Below are positions 24,398 to 31,973 of a DNA stretch of 64,000 nt, piece after piece. A program made the position numbers and the translations under genes. Source of the DNA: Parvularculaceae bacterium (lineage in GTDB: Bacteria > Pseudomonadota > Alphaproteobacteria > Caulobacterales > Parvularculaceae); the NCBI GenBank assembly GCA_020446945.1, contig JAGRDS010000032.1, forward strand, positions 1-64,000. The letters run 5' to 3'. The notes under the pieces were generated by a model. That model was not told the origin of the DNA, searched no databases, and was given only the letters and a program-made list of their open reading frames with translations. Positions within the stretch are counted from its first letter, which is position 1. Each line of letters opens with the position of its first letter.

Positions 24398-25048
24398 ATG
24401 TCCTTACACCTCCTGAAAATCCCGGCGCTCGCGCTTTTCGCCGGCCTGCTCGCCGCATGCGGAACAACATCTCCGGGGCCCGGTCCCGGACCCGGACCCG
24501 GACCCGGTCCCGGACCCGGTCCCGCGCCGGGGCCGCATTATGTCGGCGATGTCGATGATTTCTACGCCGCGCTGGCGCAGCGCGAATCCGGCGGCGACGC
24601 CTCGGTTGAAAACACATACGGTTATCTCGGCCTCTACCAGATGGGCGAACCGGCGATGATGGACGCCTCCTGGTATGACGAGACGGCGCCGAACGAGACA
24701 TCGAAAAACGACTGGATCGGCGCCTGGCTCGCCGCCGCGCAAAGCAACGGCGTCAATTCAAAGGCGTCCTATCTCGCCAGGCCGAATGCGCAGAACGTCG
24801 CGGTGCGCCGGTATCATAACCGGGTCGCCGGATATATCTCCGCGCTCAACCTGCTCAGCTATGAAGGCCAGACGATCAACGGCATAGAGATTACGCGCTC
24901 CGGCCTTCTCGCCGCCTGCCATTTGTTGGGATGCGGAACAGTGCGCGATTATCTCGAAGCGCCGGGTTCGGGTACGCCGGCCGACGCCTATGGCACGACG
25001 ATCGAGGAATATCTGAGCCTGTTCGCCAATTACGAGACAAATTTTTAG
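24398..25048 (+). CDS. Lipoprotein with lysozyme-like domain and Gly-Pro linker
   Basis: The 216-aa protein has a lipoprotein signal (LLAAC at 17-21), then a ~28-residue Gly-Pro repeat linker coded by a CCCGGx hexamer tract (24475-24530). A lysozyme/transglycosylase-like domain follows: AQRESGGD with a likely catalytic Glu, then YGYLGLYQMGEPAM. It probably cleaves or binds peptidoglycan from a membrane anchor. RBS GGGGGGGAG precedes the start. It follows the second paralogue after 14 nt, so both may share a transcript. Confidence 0.7.
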   Translation: MSLHLLKIPALALFAGLLAACGTTSPGPGPGPGPGPGPGPGPAPGPHYVGDVDDFYAALAQRESGGDASVENTYGYLGLYQMGEPAMMDASWYDETAPNETSKNDWIGAWLAAAQSNGVNSKASYLARPNAQNVAVRRYHNRVAGYISALNLLSYEGQTINGIEITRSGLLAACHLLGCGTVRDYLEAPGSGTPADAYGTTIEEYLSLFANYETNF

Positions 25049-25106
25049 GCCGCCGCCGGCCGCAATATTCTCGCGCGGCCCGATTTGGGCCGGAAAGGCG
25101 CGGCGC

Positions 25107-25982
25107 GTGTTGAGCGATTGGCTTATGTCACCTGCGCGAATCGCGCGCGCCCTTGCGGCCGCTTTTCTTTCAATGGGCGCAGCGCCCGCCGCGCCGATGG
25201 CGGCCGACCGTTTGACGGCCGACCGTTTGCCGCCGGCGCTGCTCGCCGAATGCGACGCGCGCGCCGCGCCCTTCGGCGCCTTTGACGCGCCGATCGCGCG
25301 CAGCGTCGCCGCGCTAACCGCGATCGGCGCTTTCGGCGCCGACGAATTCGAAAGCGTCAAAATGGGGTTTTGCGATTTCGCGCGCGCCGGCGGTCCGGCG
25401 GCGGCCGCATCCTGCGCCGGCGATATCATCCTTTTGGATTCTCAATACGCCGCAGAAAAACAGGCGTTCGTGCTGAGCGCGACGATCGCGCATGAGATGA
25501 AGCATTTTCTCCAGCACCGCGACGCGCGCGCGCGCCTTGGCGCCGACTATTGCGACAGCGCGCAATACCGCGCCGACAAGGCGTCGATGGAGGCCGAGGC
25601 GGACGCTTTCGGCGATGCGGTCGGCAGGCTCCTCCTGCTCGGCCGGCCCGCCGAGATTGCAAATGAATGCGCGGTCCCGCTCGCCGTTTATCTCGAACCG
25701 CGCGATCCGGCGACGCGGGAAAGCGCGCCGCCCGTCTTTCAGATCCTTGCGCCGCATGAAACGGCGCGCGCGCGCGTTCATGCGCTCTCCGCGCGCTTCC
25801 TTTATTACGCGGAAACGCGCCCATCGGCTGGAAAAGCGCGCGTCTTTGAAAACAGATCGAGCCCGCATCGCCGTTTCGTCGAGGGACGCCAGGTCCGCCT
25901 GATCGAAACGCGCCTTGAAAGCGCGGCCCGCTCGGCCGGGCCGTTCCGTCTCGAACTGTCCTGCGGCGCGGATAATCAGTAA
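25107..25982 (+). CDS. HExxH metalloprotease-like protein
   Basis: The 291-aa protein contains HEMKH (ATIAHEMKHFLQH, residues ~131-143), and downstream EAEADAFG, which can supply the third metal ligand. This gives a gluzincin-like Zn protease layout. An N-terminal hydrophobic stretch suggests export or anchoring. The GTG start at 25107 follows GGAAAGG; the ATG at 25125 is an alternative. No specific family or substrate recognised. Confidence 0.65.
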   Translation: MLSDWLMSPARIARALAAAFLSMGAAPAAPMAADRLTADRLPPALLAECDARAAPFGAFDAPIARSVAALTAIGAFGADEFESVKMGFCDFARAGGPAAAASCAGDIILLDSQYAAEKQAFVLSATIAHEMKHFLQHRDARARLGADYCDSAQYRADKASMEAEADAFGDAVGRLLLLGRPAEIANECAVPLAVYLEPRDPATRESAPPVFQILAPHETARARVHALSARFLYYAETRPSAGKARVFENRSSPHRRFVEGRQVRLIETRLESAARSAGPFRLELSCGADNQ

Positions 25983-26020
25983 GCAGATCATCGCCGCCGC
26001 GCCCTGTCGCACCCCCGTTT

Positions 26021-26539
26021 TCAGCGCGCCGCCTTTTCAATCCGCGCAGCGAATTCGGCGATGCGCGCGGGCCCGGCCGCGCCGTTCGCGCCATAGAGCA
26101 TGCCGGCGTAATTCATGCCGAAATAAGCCGCGGTCTGCGAAAAAGGCGGCTCGAATGAGGGGTCCGGCGCGCGCGATTGCCCGCTCGCGATGACGAACAT
26201 CGACTTTCCCGCCAGCGATTTGCCCCAGGCTTTGCGCGTTTCGGTCAGGTCGGTCAGGCGGTCGAAAAAAAGCTTCATCTGCGCGCTCATCGCATACCAG
26301 TAAACGGGCGAGGCGAAGACGATCGCGCCCGCGCGCGTCATCCGAAAGGCGAGCGCGAGGAAATCGTCGTCCGCATTGGCGTGCGCGTAATCATAGGGGC
26401 CGATCCTGTATCCGCCGAGATCGACAAACGCCGCCGCGCCGATCCGGTCGCAAACCGCGCGCGCCAGGCGCTGCGTGTCTCCGTCGCTGCGCGAGGAAGC
26501 GAAATAGAAAACCGCCCGCGCGTCATCGTCTTCCATCAT
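26021..26539 (-). CDS. Flavodoxin-like NAD(P)H-dependent reductase
   Basis: The 172-aa protein has a flavodoxin-like fold: FYFASSRSDGDTQRLA phosphate-binding loop for FMN, and the ASPVYWYAMSAQMKLFFDR block, typical of the FMN_red/NADPH-quinone reductase family. It is cytoplasmic and probably reduces quinones or flavins. Convergent with the HExxH gene; the VOC gene lies upstream on the same strand with 106 nt between. Confidence 0.82.
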   Translation of the reverse strand: MMEDDDARAVFYFASSRSDGDTQRLARAVCDRIGAAAFVDLGGYRIGPYDYAHANADDDFLALAFRMTRAGAIVFASPVYWYAMSAQMKLFFDRLTDLTETRKAWGKSLAGKSMFVIASGQSRAPDPSFEPPFSQTAAYFGMNYAGMLYGANGAAGPARIAEFAARIEKAAR

Positions 26540-26645
26540 CGAAAACCCGCCCTGTTTCTCAAACGATCAGATGCGGCGTTCGAAAACGCGGCGGAGGAAT
26601 TCGGCGAATTCGCCGCCATCGGTGAGTGCGGCCGGCGCATGGCGT

Positions 26646-27125
26646 TCATTGCGCATAGCTGTTTTTCTCCGCCGGGTCATCGCTTGCATATTCGACGAAT
26701 TCGAACTCAAGGCCTTCGCCGTCGAGAAAATAGACATTGCGCCGGAAGGGATGATCCGCACCCCATTTATCGGGCTCAAATCCCGCCGATCTGAGCCGCG
26801 CGACGACGGCGTCGATATCGGCGACTTCAAATCCGACATGGGCGAGGCCCGGCGCAGGACTTTTCAGATCGCGCGCCGCGCCCTTGCGTTCGGGCGGAAG
26901 GTCATAGGCGGTGAGGGCGAGGTAATTGTCGTCATCGCCGACATGCACCCATTCGCGCGCCATGCCGGCGAAGGGTTCGTTCCCCCGTCCCCTGACGCGC
27001 CAGCCGGGAAACGCGGCGGTGACGAATCTGACGGTCGGTTCGATCGCGGTGACGACGATATTGACGTGTTCAAGGCGCATGTTCGGGCGTTTGCGGGCCG
27101 CTCCCGCGGCGGGGCTGTCATTCAT
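26646..27125 (-). CDS. VOC-family (glyoxalase/dioxygenase-like) protein
   Basis: The 159-aa protein has two beta-alpha-beta-beta-beta modules of the VOC superfamily: MRLEHVNIVVTAIEPTVRF, then LAHVGFEVADIDAVVARL and a final ligand Glu in GLEFEFVEYAS. A His in LEHVN and a second His in LAHVG could bind a metal. Substrate unknown. Divergent from the COG2345 regulator, with a shared AT-rich promoter. Confidence 0.85.
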   Translation of the reverse strand: MNDSPAAGAARKRPNMRLEHVNIVVTAIEPTVRFVTAAFPGWRVRGRGNEPFAGMAREWVHVGDDDNYLALTAYDLPPERKGAARDLKSPAPGLAHVGFEVADIDAVVARLRSAGFEPDKWGADHPFRRNVYFLDGEGLEFEFVEYASDDPAEKNSYAQ

Positions 27126-27144
27126 CGCGCTTTTCCTTATTTAA

Positions 27145-27194
27145 GAAAGAATATGCTTTCATTAATACGGCTTGTTTGCGAAAGCAACAGCTTT
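27145..27194. promoter_or_regulatory. AT-rich divergent promoter with two GAAAG/CTTTC palindromes
   Basis: GAAAG-N6-CTTTC (27145-27160) and AAAGC-N4-GCTTT (27181-27194) lie in the 129-bp gap between the VOC gene and the COG2345 regulator. The gap is much more AT-rich than its flanks. Both sites could be operators of the regulator; binding is inferred. Confidence 0.45.
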
Positions 27195-27254
27195 TATAAA
27201 AACGGGCCAGTCAAAATTCCGATTGGCGCGAACGGTGAAATCGATCGAGGGACC

Positions 27255-27947
27255 ATGCCAGGCGCGAAATCCGCCAGATCCGGAAAATCCGCGAAGGGCG
27301 CGCCCGCATCCGGCGAGGCGGGCGGGACGCGCGCAGCCATTATCGATCGCCTGAAGCGGCAGGGGGCTTTGTGCGCCGCCGAAATTGCGCGCGGGCTGGG
27401 GCTGACGCCGATGGCGGTTCGCCTGCAACTATACGAGCTTGAAAAAGAAGGGCTCGCGCAGGCGCGGTCCGAACCTTCAGGGCGCGGACGGCCGACGAAA
27501 CTCTGGTCGCTGACCGACGGCGCGGCGCGTTTGTTCCCCGACGCGCATCAGGGACTTGCGGTCGAAATGATTCAGTCGGTCGAGGCGCTGTTCGGCGCTG
27601 CGGGATTGAAGAAACTGATTGAGCGGCACGGCGACATCCAGCGCGAGAATTACCGCGCGCGGCTTTCGGGCGCGAAAACGCTCGGCGAGCGGGTGAGACG
27701 CCTCGCCGCCGAGCGCACGCGCGAAGGCTACATGGCCGAAGCGCTGAAAGACGGGCGCGACTGGATCCTTGTCGAGAACCATTGCCCGATTTGTTCGGCG
27801 GCGAAGGAATGCACGCGCCTGTGCGCGAATGAGCTTGGCGTGTTCGCGGACGTTCTCGGCGTCGATGTCGCCGTCACGCGCGAGGAACATATTCTGGCCG
27901 GCGCGCGGCGTTGCGCCTATCGGGTGCGCGCGAAAACGCATTCCTGA
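27255..27947 (+). CDS. COG2345-type regulator with Cys cluster (SufR-like)
   Basis: The 230-aa protein has a winged-helix N-terminus (residues ~25-90; AEIARGLGLTPMAVRLQLYELEKEG, wing with PSGRGRPTK) and a C-terminal domain with ENHCPIC, C186, C190 and C220 in HILAGARRCAYRV. This is the pattern of COG2345/SufR-type regulators that bind an Fe-S cluster. The start at 27255 has RBS GAGGGA. It probably senses iron-sulphur or redox state; its target may be the divergent VOC gene. Confidence 0.82.
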   Translation: MPGAKSARSGKSAKGAPASGEAGGTRAAIIDRLKRQGALCAAEIARGLGLTPMAVRLQLYELEKEGLAQARSEPSGRGRPTKLWSLTDGAARLFPDAHQGLAVEMIQSVEALFGAAGLKKLIERHGDIQRENYRARLSGAKTLGERVRRLAAERTREGYMAEALKDGRDWILVENHCPICSAAKECTRLCANELGVFADVLGVDVAVTREEHILAGARRCAYRVRAKTHS

Positions 27948-28155
27948 CCTCCGATCAATTCGAATTCGCTAGCGTGTTTCCGCCTGGCGTTCCGGGGCGC
28001 GGCGAAGCTGCGAGCCCGGAATCCGCGTCGCGGCGATCACGGTTTTCTAGCCATAGACGCAGGGTTCCGCCATTTGCGGCCCCGGAGCGGCTGACTTCGC
28101 CGGCGGAAAAGACGCTCTCCGGTTGTTCATCCGTATACGAACCACAACCTCAAAC

Positions 28156-28192
28156 CCCGGAAACCTGCACGATTCCGCTACGGTTTTCCGGG
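28156..28192. repeat. Stem-loop upstream of the GTA cluster
   Basis: CCCGGAAACC (28156-28165) pairs with GGTTTTCCGGG (28182-28192) with one bulge and a 16-nt loop. It lies in the 442-bp gap between the COG2345 gene and the GTA small terminase. It could be a weak terminator for read-through, or a site in the GTA promoter. Confidence 0.45.
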
Positions 28193-28201
28193 CGCGGTTT
28201 T

Positions 28202-28229
28202 CATTAACCAGACTTTTTTTCATTAACCA
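28202..28229 (+). promoter_or_regulatory. Paired CATTAACCA motifs (CtrA-half-site-like)
   Basis: CATTAACCA appears at 28202-28210 and again at 28221-28229, 19 bp apart, in a T-rich stretch ~160 bp before the GTA terminase genes. TTAACCAT is a known CtrA half-site form, and CtrA controls GTA expression in relatives. The full TTAA-N7-TTAA spacing is not met, so assignment is tentative. Confidence 0.35.
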
Positions 28230-28262
28230 TAAAGCGCCTTGAAATCGCTCAACAAAAAAAAG

Positions 28263-28334
28263 TTATCCCCCTACTTATCCCCCGGGTTATCCCCCTACTT
28301 ATCCCCCTACTTATCCCCGAACTTATCCCCCTCC
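28263..28334 (+). repeat. Six-copy 12-bp direct repeat (TTATCCCCCTAC) before the GTA cluster
   Basis: TTATCCCC starts at 28263, 28275, 28287, 28299, 28311 and 28323, at an exact 12-bp period; the 4-bp linker is usually CTAC. The array ends ~55 bp before the GTA small-terminase start. It resembles an iteron or a cooperative activator site. TTATCCCC is one class away from a DnaA box (TTATCCACA) but does not match it. Confidence 0.85.
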
Positions 28335-28389
28335 TTTGCGGCGCCCTTACCGTTCGAGCCGGATTTGAAATCAACCGGCGGAGGAGCCG

Positions 28390-28788
28390 ATGTCGGACGA
28401 AAAGGCGAAGGAGCGCAGCAGGCGGCGCGGCGAGTGTATCGAGAGCATTCTCGATCGCGCGCTCGAGCTGACGCTTGAACGTCTGGAGATCGTCGACCCG
28501 AAGGAAAAGAAGGACAACATGGCCTTCGACCGCGTCGCCAGGACGGCGCAGGTTCTCATTCGCGTCGCCGACGACGCCGATTCCATCGCCGCCCGAAAAC
28601 GCAAGGAACAGCAGGAAAATGACCGAAGCGGCGAAAACGCCGGCGACGAAGCGCGGCTCGACCGGGAAACCGAAATCCTCCAGCAGCGCCTCGATCAATA
28701 CATTGACGGACTGGCTCGTGACGGACTTGCGCGCCGTTTCGACGGCGATGAACGCCGCGCGACGCCGCGCCGGGGGAACGGAGCATGA
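28390..28788 (+). CDS. GTA small terminase (RcGTA g1-like, TerS)
   Basis: The 132-aa, highly charged, helical protein precedes the large terminase, where RcGTA g1 (the small terminase) sits. Residues ~15-95 form long helices (LERLEIVDPKEKKDNMAFDRVARTAQVLI). It would bind DNA and feed it to the packaging motor. RBS GGAGGAG sits just before the ATG. It overlaps terL by 41 nt. Assignment rests on position and composition more than on motif. Confidence 0.65.
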   Translation: MSDEKAKERSRRRGECIESILDRALELTLERLEIVDPKEKKDNMAFDRVARTAQVLIRVADDADSIAARKRKEQQENDRSGENAGDEARLDRETEILQQRLDQYIDGLARDGLARRFDGDERRATPRRGNGA

Positions 28789-30013
28789 GTGGTACGACCA
28801 CCACGCCCACCAATACCAGCGATGGCCGAAAAGCGACGACTGGACGGTCTGGCTCCTGCTCGGCGGGCGCGGCGCGGGGAAAACGCGCGCCGGCGCGGAA
28901 TGGGTGCGCAATTTCGTCGATGAAAGCGCCTCTCCCGCGCGCATCGCGCTTGTTTCGGAAACCTACGCGGACGGAAGGGAAGTCATGATCGAGGGCGATT
29001 CAGGACTGGCCCATATCGGCCCCGCCGCGCGCCGCCCGCATTACGAAGCCTCGCGCCGGCGGCTCGTCTGGCCGTCGGGTTCGATCGGCTATGTCTTTTC
29101 CTCCGAAGACCCGGACGGGTTGCGCGGCCATCAGTTCGACGCCGCGTGGAGCGACGAGCTTTGCAAATGGAAGCATGCGGAGGAAACCTGGAGCAATCTG
29201 CAACTGGCGCTGCGTCTCGGCGCGCGCCCGCGCCAGGTCGTTACGACGACGCCGCGCCCGACGGCGCTTCTAAAGCGCCTGTTAAAGGCGAAAGGCGCGA
29301 TACCCCATCACGCGACGACCTATCAGAACGCGGCGAACCTTTCGTCGGCGTTTCTTGAGGAGATCGCCTCCGTCTATGAGGGAACGAGCCTCGGCCGGCA
29401 GGAGCTTCTCGGCGAACTGGTCGAGGATGTCGCCGGCGCTCTCTGGACGCATGAAATGATCAGCGCCTGCCGGATTTGCGTCCCGCAGGGCTTTCACGGC
29501 TCGCTCGCGCGCATCGTCGTCGCCGTCGATCCGCCGGCGACGACGGGCGAAAACGCCGATGAATGCGGCATTATCGTCGCGGGCCTCGCCGATTGCGGCG
29601 ACGAGGCGCGCGCGTTCGTCCTTGACGACCGCTCCGTGGGCGGAATGTCGCCGCGCGGATGGGCGGCGCGCGCCGTCGCGGCCTATCACGCATTCGCCGC
29701 CGACCGCATTGTCGTCGAAACAAACCAGGGCGGCGACATGGTCCGCGAAATCGTAAAGGGCGTCGATCCGTCGGTTCCCGTGCGTGCGGTTCATGCAACG
29801 CGCGCCAAGCGGCTGAGGGCCGAACCCGTCGCCGCCCTCTACGAACAGGGGCGCGTGCGCCACGTTGCGGCGTTTCCAGCGCTTGAAGACCAGATGACGA
29901 GCTACACGGGCGACGGCGCGAAAAGCCCGGACAGGCTGGACGCGCTCGTCTGGGCGCTGACGGATTTGGTGCTGCGCCGGCGCGCCGGGCCGCAGATCAG
30001 AAAAATTTTATAG
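28748..30013 (+). CDS. GTA large terminase (RcGTA g2-like, TerL)
   Basis: The ~421-aa packaging motor has Walker A GGRGAGKT (residues 39-46), a Walker B-type DAAWSDEL, and a C-terminal RNase H-like nuclease (VVAVDPPATTGE, then IVVETNQGGDMV and KSPDRLDALVWAL). This is the terminase_6/GTA layout. The start is uncertain: ATG at 28748 or GTG at 28718, both inside the g1 gene; the shorter choice is given. It cuts and pumps DNA into GTA capsids. Confidence 0.92.
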   Translation: MNAARRRAGGTEHEWYDHHAHQYQRWPKSDDWTVWLLLGGRGAGKTRAGAEWVRNFVDESASPARIALVSETYADGREVMIEGDSGLAHIGPAARRPHYEASRRRLVWPSGSIGYVFSSEDPDGLRGHQFDAAWSDELCKWKHAEETWSNLQLALRLGARPRQVVTTTPRPTALLKRLLKAKGAIPHHATTYQNAANLSSAFLEEIASVYEGTSLGRQELLGELVEDVAGALWTHEMISACRICVPQGFHGSLARIVVAVDPPATTGENADECGIIVAGLADCGDEARAFVLDDRSVGGMSPRGWAARAVAAYHAFAADRIVVETNQGGDMVREIVKGVDPSVPVRAVHATRAKRLRAEPVAALYEQGRVRHVAAFPALEDQMTSYTGDGAKSPDRLDALVWALTDLVLRRRAGPQIRKIL

Positions 30014-30066
30014 GAGCAGGGTGTCGTGAGTTGCGTATCAACAAGTTTATCGGCGGAGCGGGCGCT

Positions 30067-31215
30067 ATGAACCTGCGTCATCTGTTTGAAAGGAAGCAAT
30101 CGAAAGCGCGTGCGCTTGTCGCGATGTCCGCGCCCGGCCAGCCGGTGTGGACGCCGAAAAACTACGCTGCGCTGGCGCGGGCCGGCTTTGAACGAAATGT
30201 CATCGCCTATCGCTGCATCCGCCTCGTCGCGGAAGCGGCCGCGTCCGCGCCCCTGCGCGTTATCGAAAACGGCGCCGCGCTCGGCGATCATCCGCTTTTA
30301 TCTTTGATCGCGCATCCGAACGGCGAACAGTCCGGCGCGTCGCTGTTTGAATGTCTTTACGGCTATCTGCAAACGGCGGGCAACGCCTATCTCGAAGCGG
30401 TGACGCTCGACGGCGCGGTGAAGGAGCTTTACGCGCTTCGCCCGGACCGCATGAAGGCGCTGGTCGGCGCATCGGGCTGGGCGGAAGGGTGGGAGTATTC
30501 CGTATCGGGACGAAAGACGCTGTTTCGCGCCGACGCCGACGGTTTCCCGCCGGTCCTGCAACTAAAGCTCTTCCATCCGACGAACGATCATTACGGCATG
30601 TCGCCGCTGGAGGCCGCATCCGGCGCGGTCGATTTTCACAATTCGGCGCTCGCCTGGAACAAGGCGCTGCTCGACAACGCCGCGCGCCCGTCCGGCGCGC
30701 TCGTCTATAAGGGGCCGGACGGGGCGGAAAGCCTCACCGGCGAACAGTTCGAGCGGCTGAAGGAAGAACTCTCAAACGCCTATTCCGGAATCGCCAACGC
30801 GGGACGCCCACTCGTCCTCGATGGCGGCCTCGACTGGAGGTCCATGTCGCTCACCCCCAGCGACATGGACTTCGTCGAGGCGAAAAACGGCGCGGCGCGC
30901 GAAATCGCGCTCGCATTCGGCGTGCCGCCGATGCTGCTCGGCATTCCCGGCGACAATACCTATTCCAATTACAGGGAGGCCAATCTCGCCTTCTGGAAAC
31001 AGACGGTCCTGCCGCTGGCGAAGAAAACGGCGGCGTCTCTGTCGTCCTGGCTCGGCCCGAAATTCGACGGCGCGCGGATCGAATGCGATGCGGCGCGCAT
31101 CGAGGCGCTATCGGCCGATCGCGATGCGAACTGGGCGCGCGTTTCGGCGGCGGCTTTTCTCAGCGACGATGAAAAACGCCGCGCGCTCGGCATCGAGGAG
31201 TGCGGCGATGAGTGA
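30067..31215 (+). CDS. GTA portal protein (RcGTA g3-like, HK97 type)
   Basis: The 382-aa protein matches the HK97-type portal family: FERNVIAYRCIRLVAEAAASAPLRV, LYALRPDRM, LFHPTNDHYGMSPLEAA, and FVEAKNGAAREIALAFGVPPMLLG. It forms the ring at the capsid vertex through which DNA passes. RBS GGAG at ~30055. The frame is open from 30031, but the Met at 30067 fits the family N-terminus (MNLRHLFERK). Confidence 0.93.
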   Translation: MNLRHLFERKQSKARALVAMSAPGQPVWTPKNYAALARAGFERNVIAYRCIRLVAEAAASAPLRVIENGAALGDHPLLSLIAHPNGEQSGASLFECLYGYLQTAGNAYLEAVTLDGAVKELYALRPDRMKALVGASGWAEGWEYSVSGRKTLFRADADGFPPVLQLKLFHPTNDHYGMSPLEAASGAVDFHNSALAWNKALLDNAARPSGALVYKGPDGAESLTGEQFERLKEELSNAYSGIANAGRPLVLDGGLDWRSMSLTPSDMDFVEAKNGAAREIALAFGVPPMLLGIPGDNTYSNYREANLAFWKQTVLPLAKKTAASLSSWLGPKFDGARIECDAARIEALSADRDANWARVSAAAFLSDDEKRRALGIEECGDE

Positions 31216-31459
31216 GACGGTTCTCAAACTTTCCGAATTGCGCATTTCCGTCGCCGTCGGCGCGGCGATCCTCATCCAGACCGCGCTTGGGCTTGTCTGG
31301 TCGGGCGCGGCCGCCGAACGCCTCGCCCAGCTTGAACGCAGGAGCGACGCGAGCGCGGAACTCGTTGTCAGGACCGCGCGGCTCGAAGAACAGATCGGCG
31401 CCGTCCGCGCGCAGCTTGAACGCATGGAAACCAAACTCGATGCGGAGGGCGCGCGATGA
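31208..31459 (+). CDS. GTA g3.5-like small membrane/coiled-coil protein
   Basis: The 83-aa product has one hydrophobic segment (~13-35) followed by a Glu/Leu/Arg coiled coil (LAQLERRSDASAELVVRTARLEEQ). It lies between portal and protease, the position of RcGTA g3.5. It overlaps the portal gene by 8 nt and the protease gene by 4 nt. Function unknown; it may act at the membrane during assembly. Confidence 0.7.
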   Translation: MSETVLKLSELRISVAVGAAILIQTALGLVWSGAAAERLAQLERRSDASAELVVRTARLEEQIGAVRAQLERMETKLDAEGAR

Positions 31460-31959
31460 GCAACGCACTCCGCGTCGAAGGGTGGGCGGCGATCTATGAC
31501 GATGTCGATCTGAACGGCGACATCGTCGCGCCTGGCGCGTTTCGAAAGTCGCTCGCGAAATCGGGCTCGTTCGCCGTCAAGTTTCTCTACCAGCACGCGG
31601 CGGAACAGCCGATCGGGCGCTGGCTGCGCTTTGAGGAGCGCGCGCGCGGCCTTTACGCCTATGGCGAAATCATCCCCGCGACGCGCACGGCGCGCGAGGT
31701 CGCCGAACTTGCGCGCGCTGAAATTATCGACGGACTGTCGATCGGTTTTCGCACCGTGAAGGCGGCGAAATCGCACGGCGCGCGGCGCATCACCGAGGCC
31801 GAGCTTTGGGAGGTGTCGATCGTGACGTTTCCGATGGCGCCGAAAGCGCGCCTGACGCGCATCGGCGATGAACCGCTCGCCGGCGGCGCGCAGAAAGAAC
31901 AATCCATCCGGGCTCTCGCGGCGCAAGTGCGCGAAGCCGCAAAAATCCTGTCAGCGTAA
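31456..31959 (+). CDS. GTA prohead protease (RcGTA g4-like, HK97 type)
   Basis: The 167-aa serine protease has the HK97 protease core: VEGWAAIYDDVDLNGDIV, a catalytic His in FLYQHAAEQP, Ser in EIIDGLSIGFR and the ELWEVSIVTFPM segment. It removes the capsid protein delta domain during maturation. Start ATG at 31456 overlaps the previous stop (ATGA). Confidence 0.93.
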   Translation: MSNALRVEGWAAIYDDVDLNGDIVAPGAFRKSLAKSGSFAVKFLYQHAAEQPIGRWLRFEERARGLYAYGEIIPATRTAREVAELARAEIIDGLSIGFRTVKAAKSHGARRITEAELWEVSIVTFPMAPKARLTRIGDEPLAGGAQKEQSIRALAAQVREAAKILSA

Positions 31960-31973
31960 GGAGCAGTAACGAC

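Noticed and set aside
28263..28334. CRISPR array or DnaA-box cluster
   Set aside because: The repeat is 8 bp with 4-bp linkers, too short for CRISPR, and TTATCCCC does not match the TTATCCACA DnaA box; no cas or dnaA genes near.
28239..28478. 79-codon frame with LSPY repeats over the 12-bp array
   Set aside because: The repeat is DNA-level; the peptide would overlap the TerS start out of frame and has no RBS.
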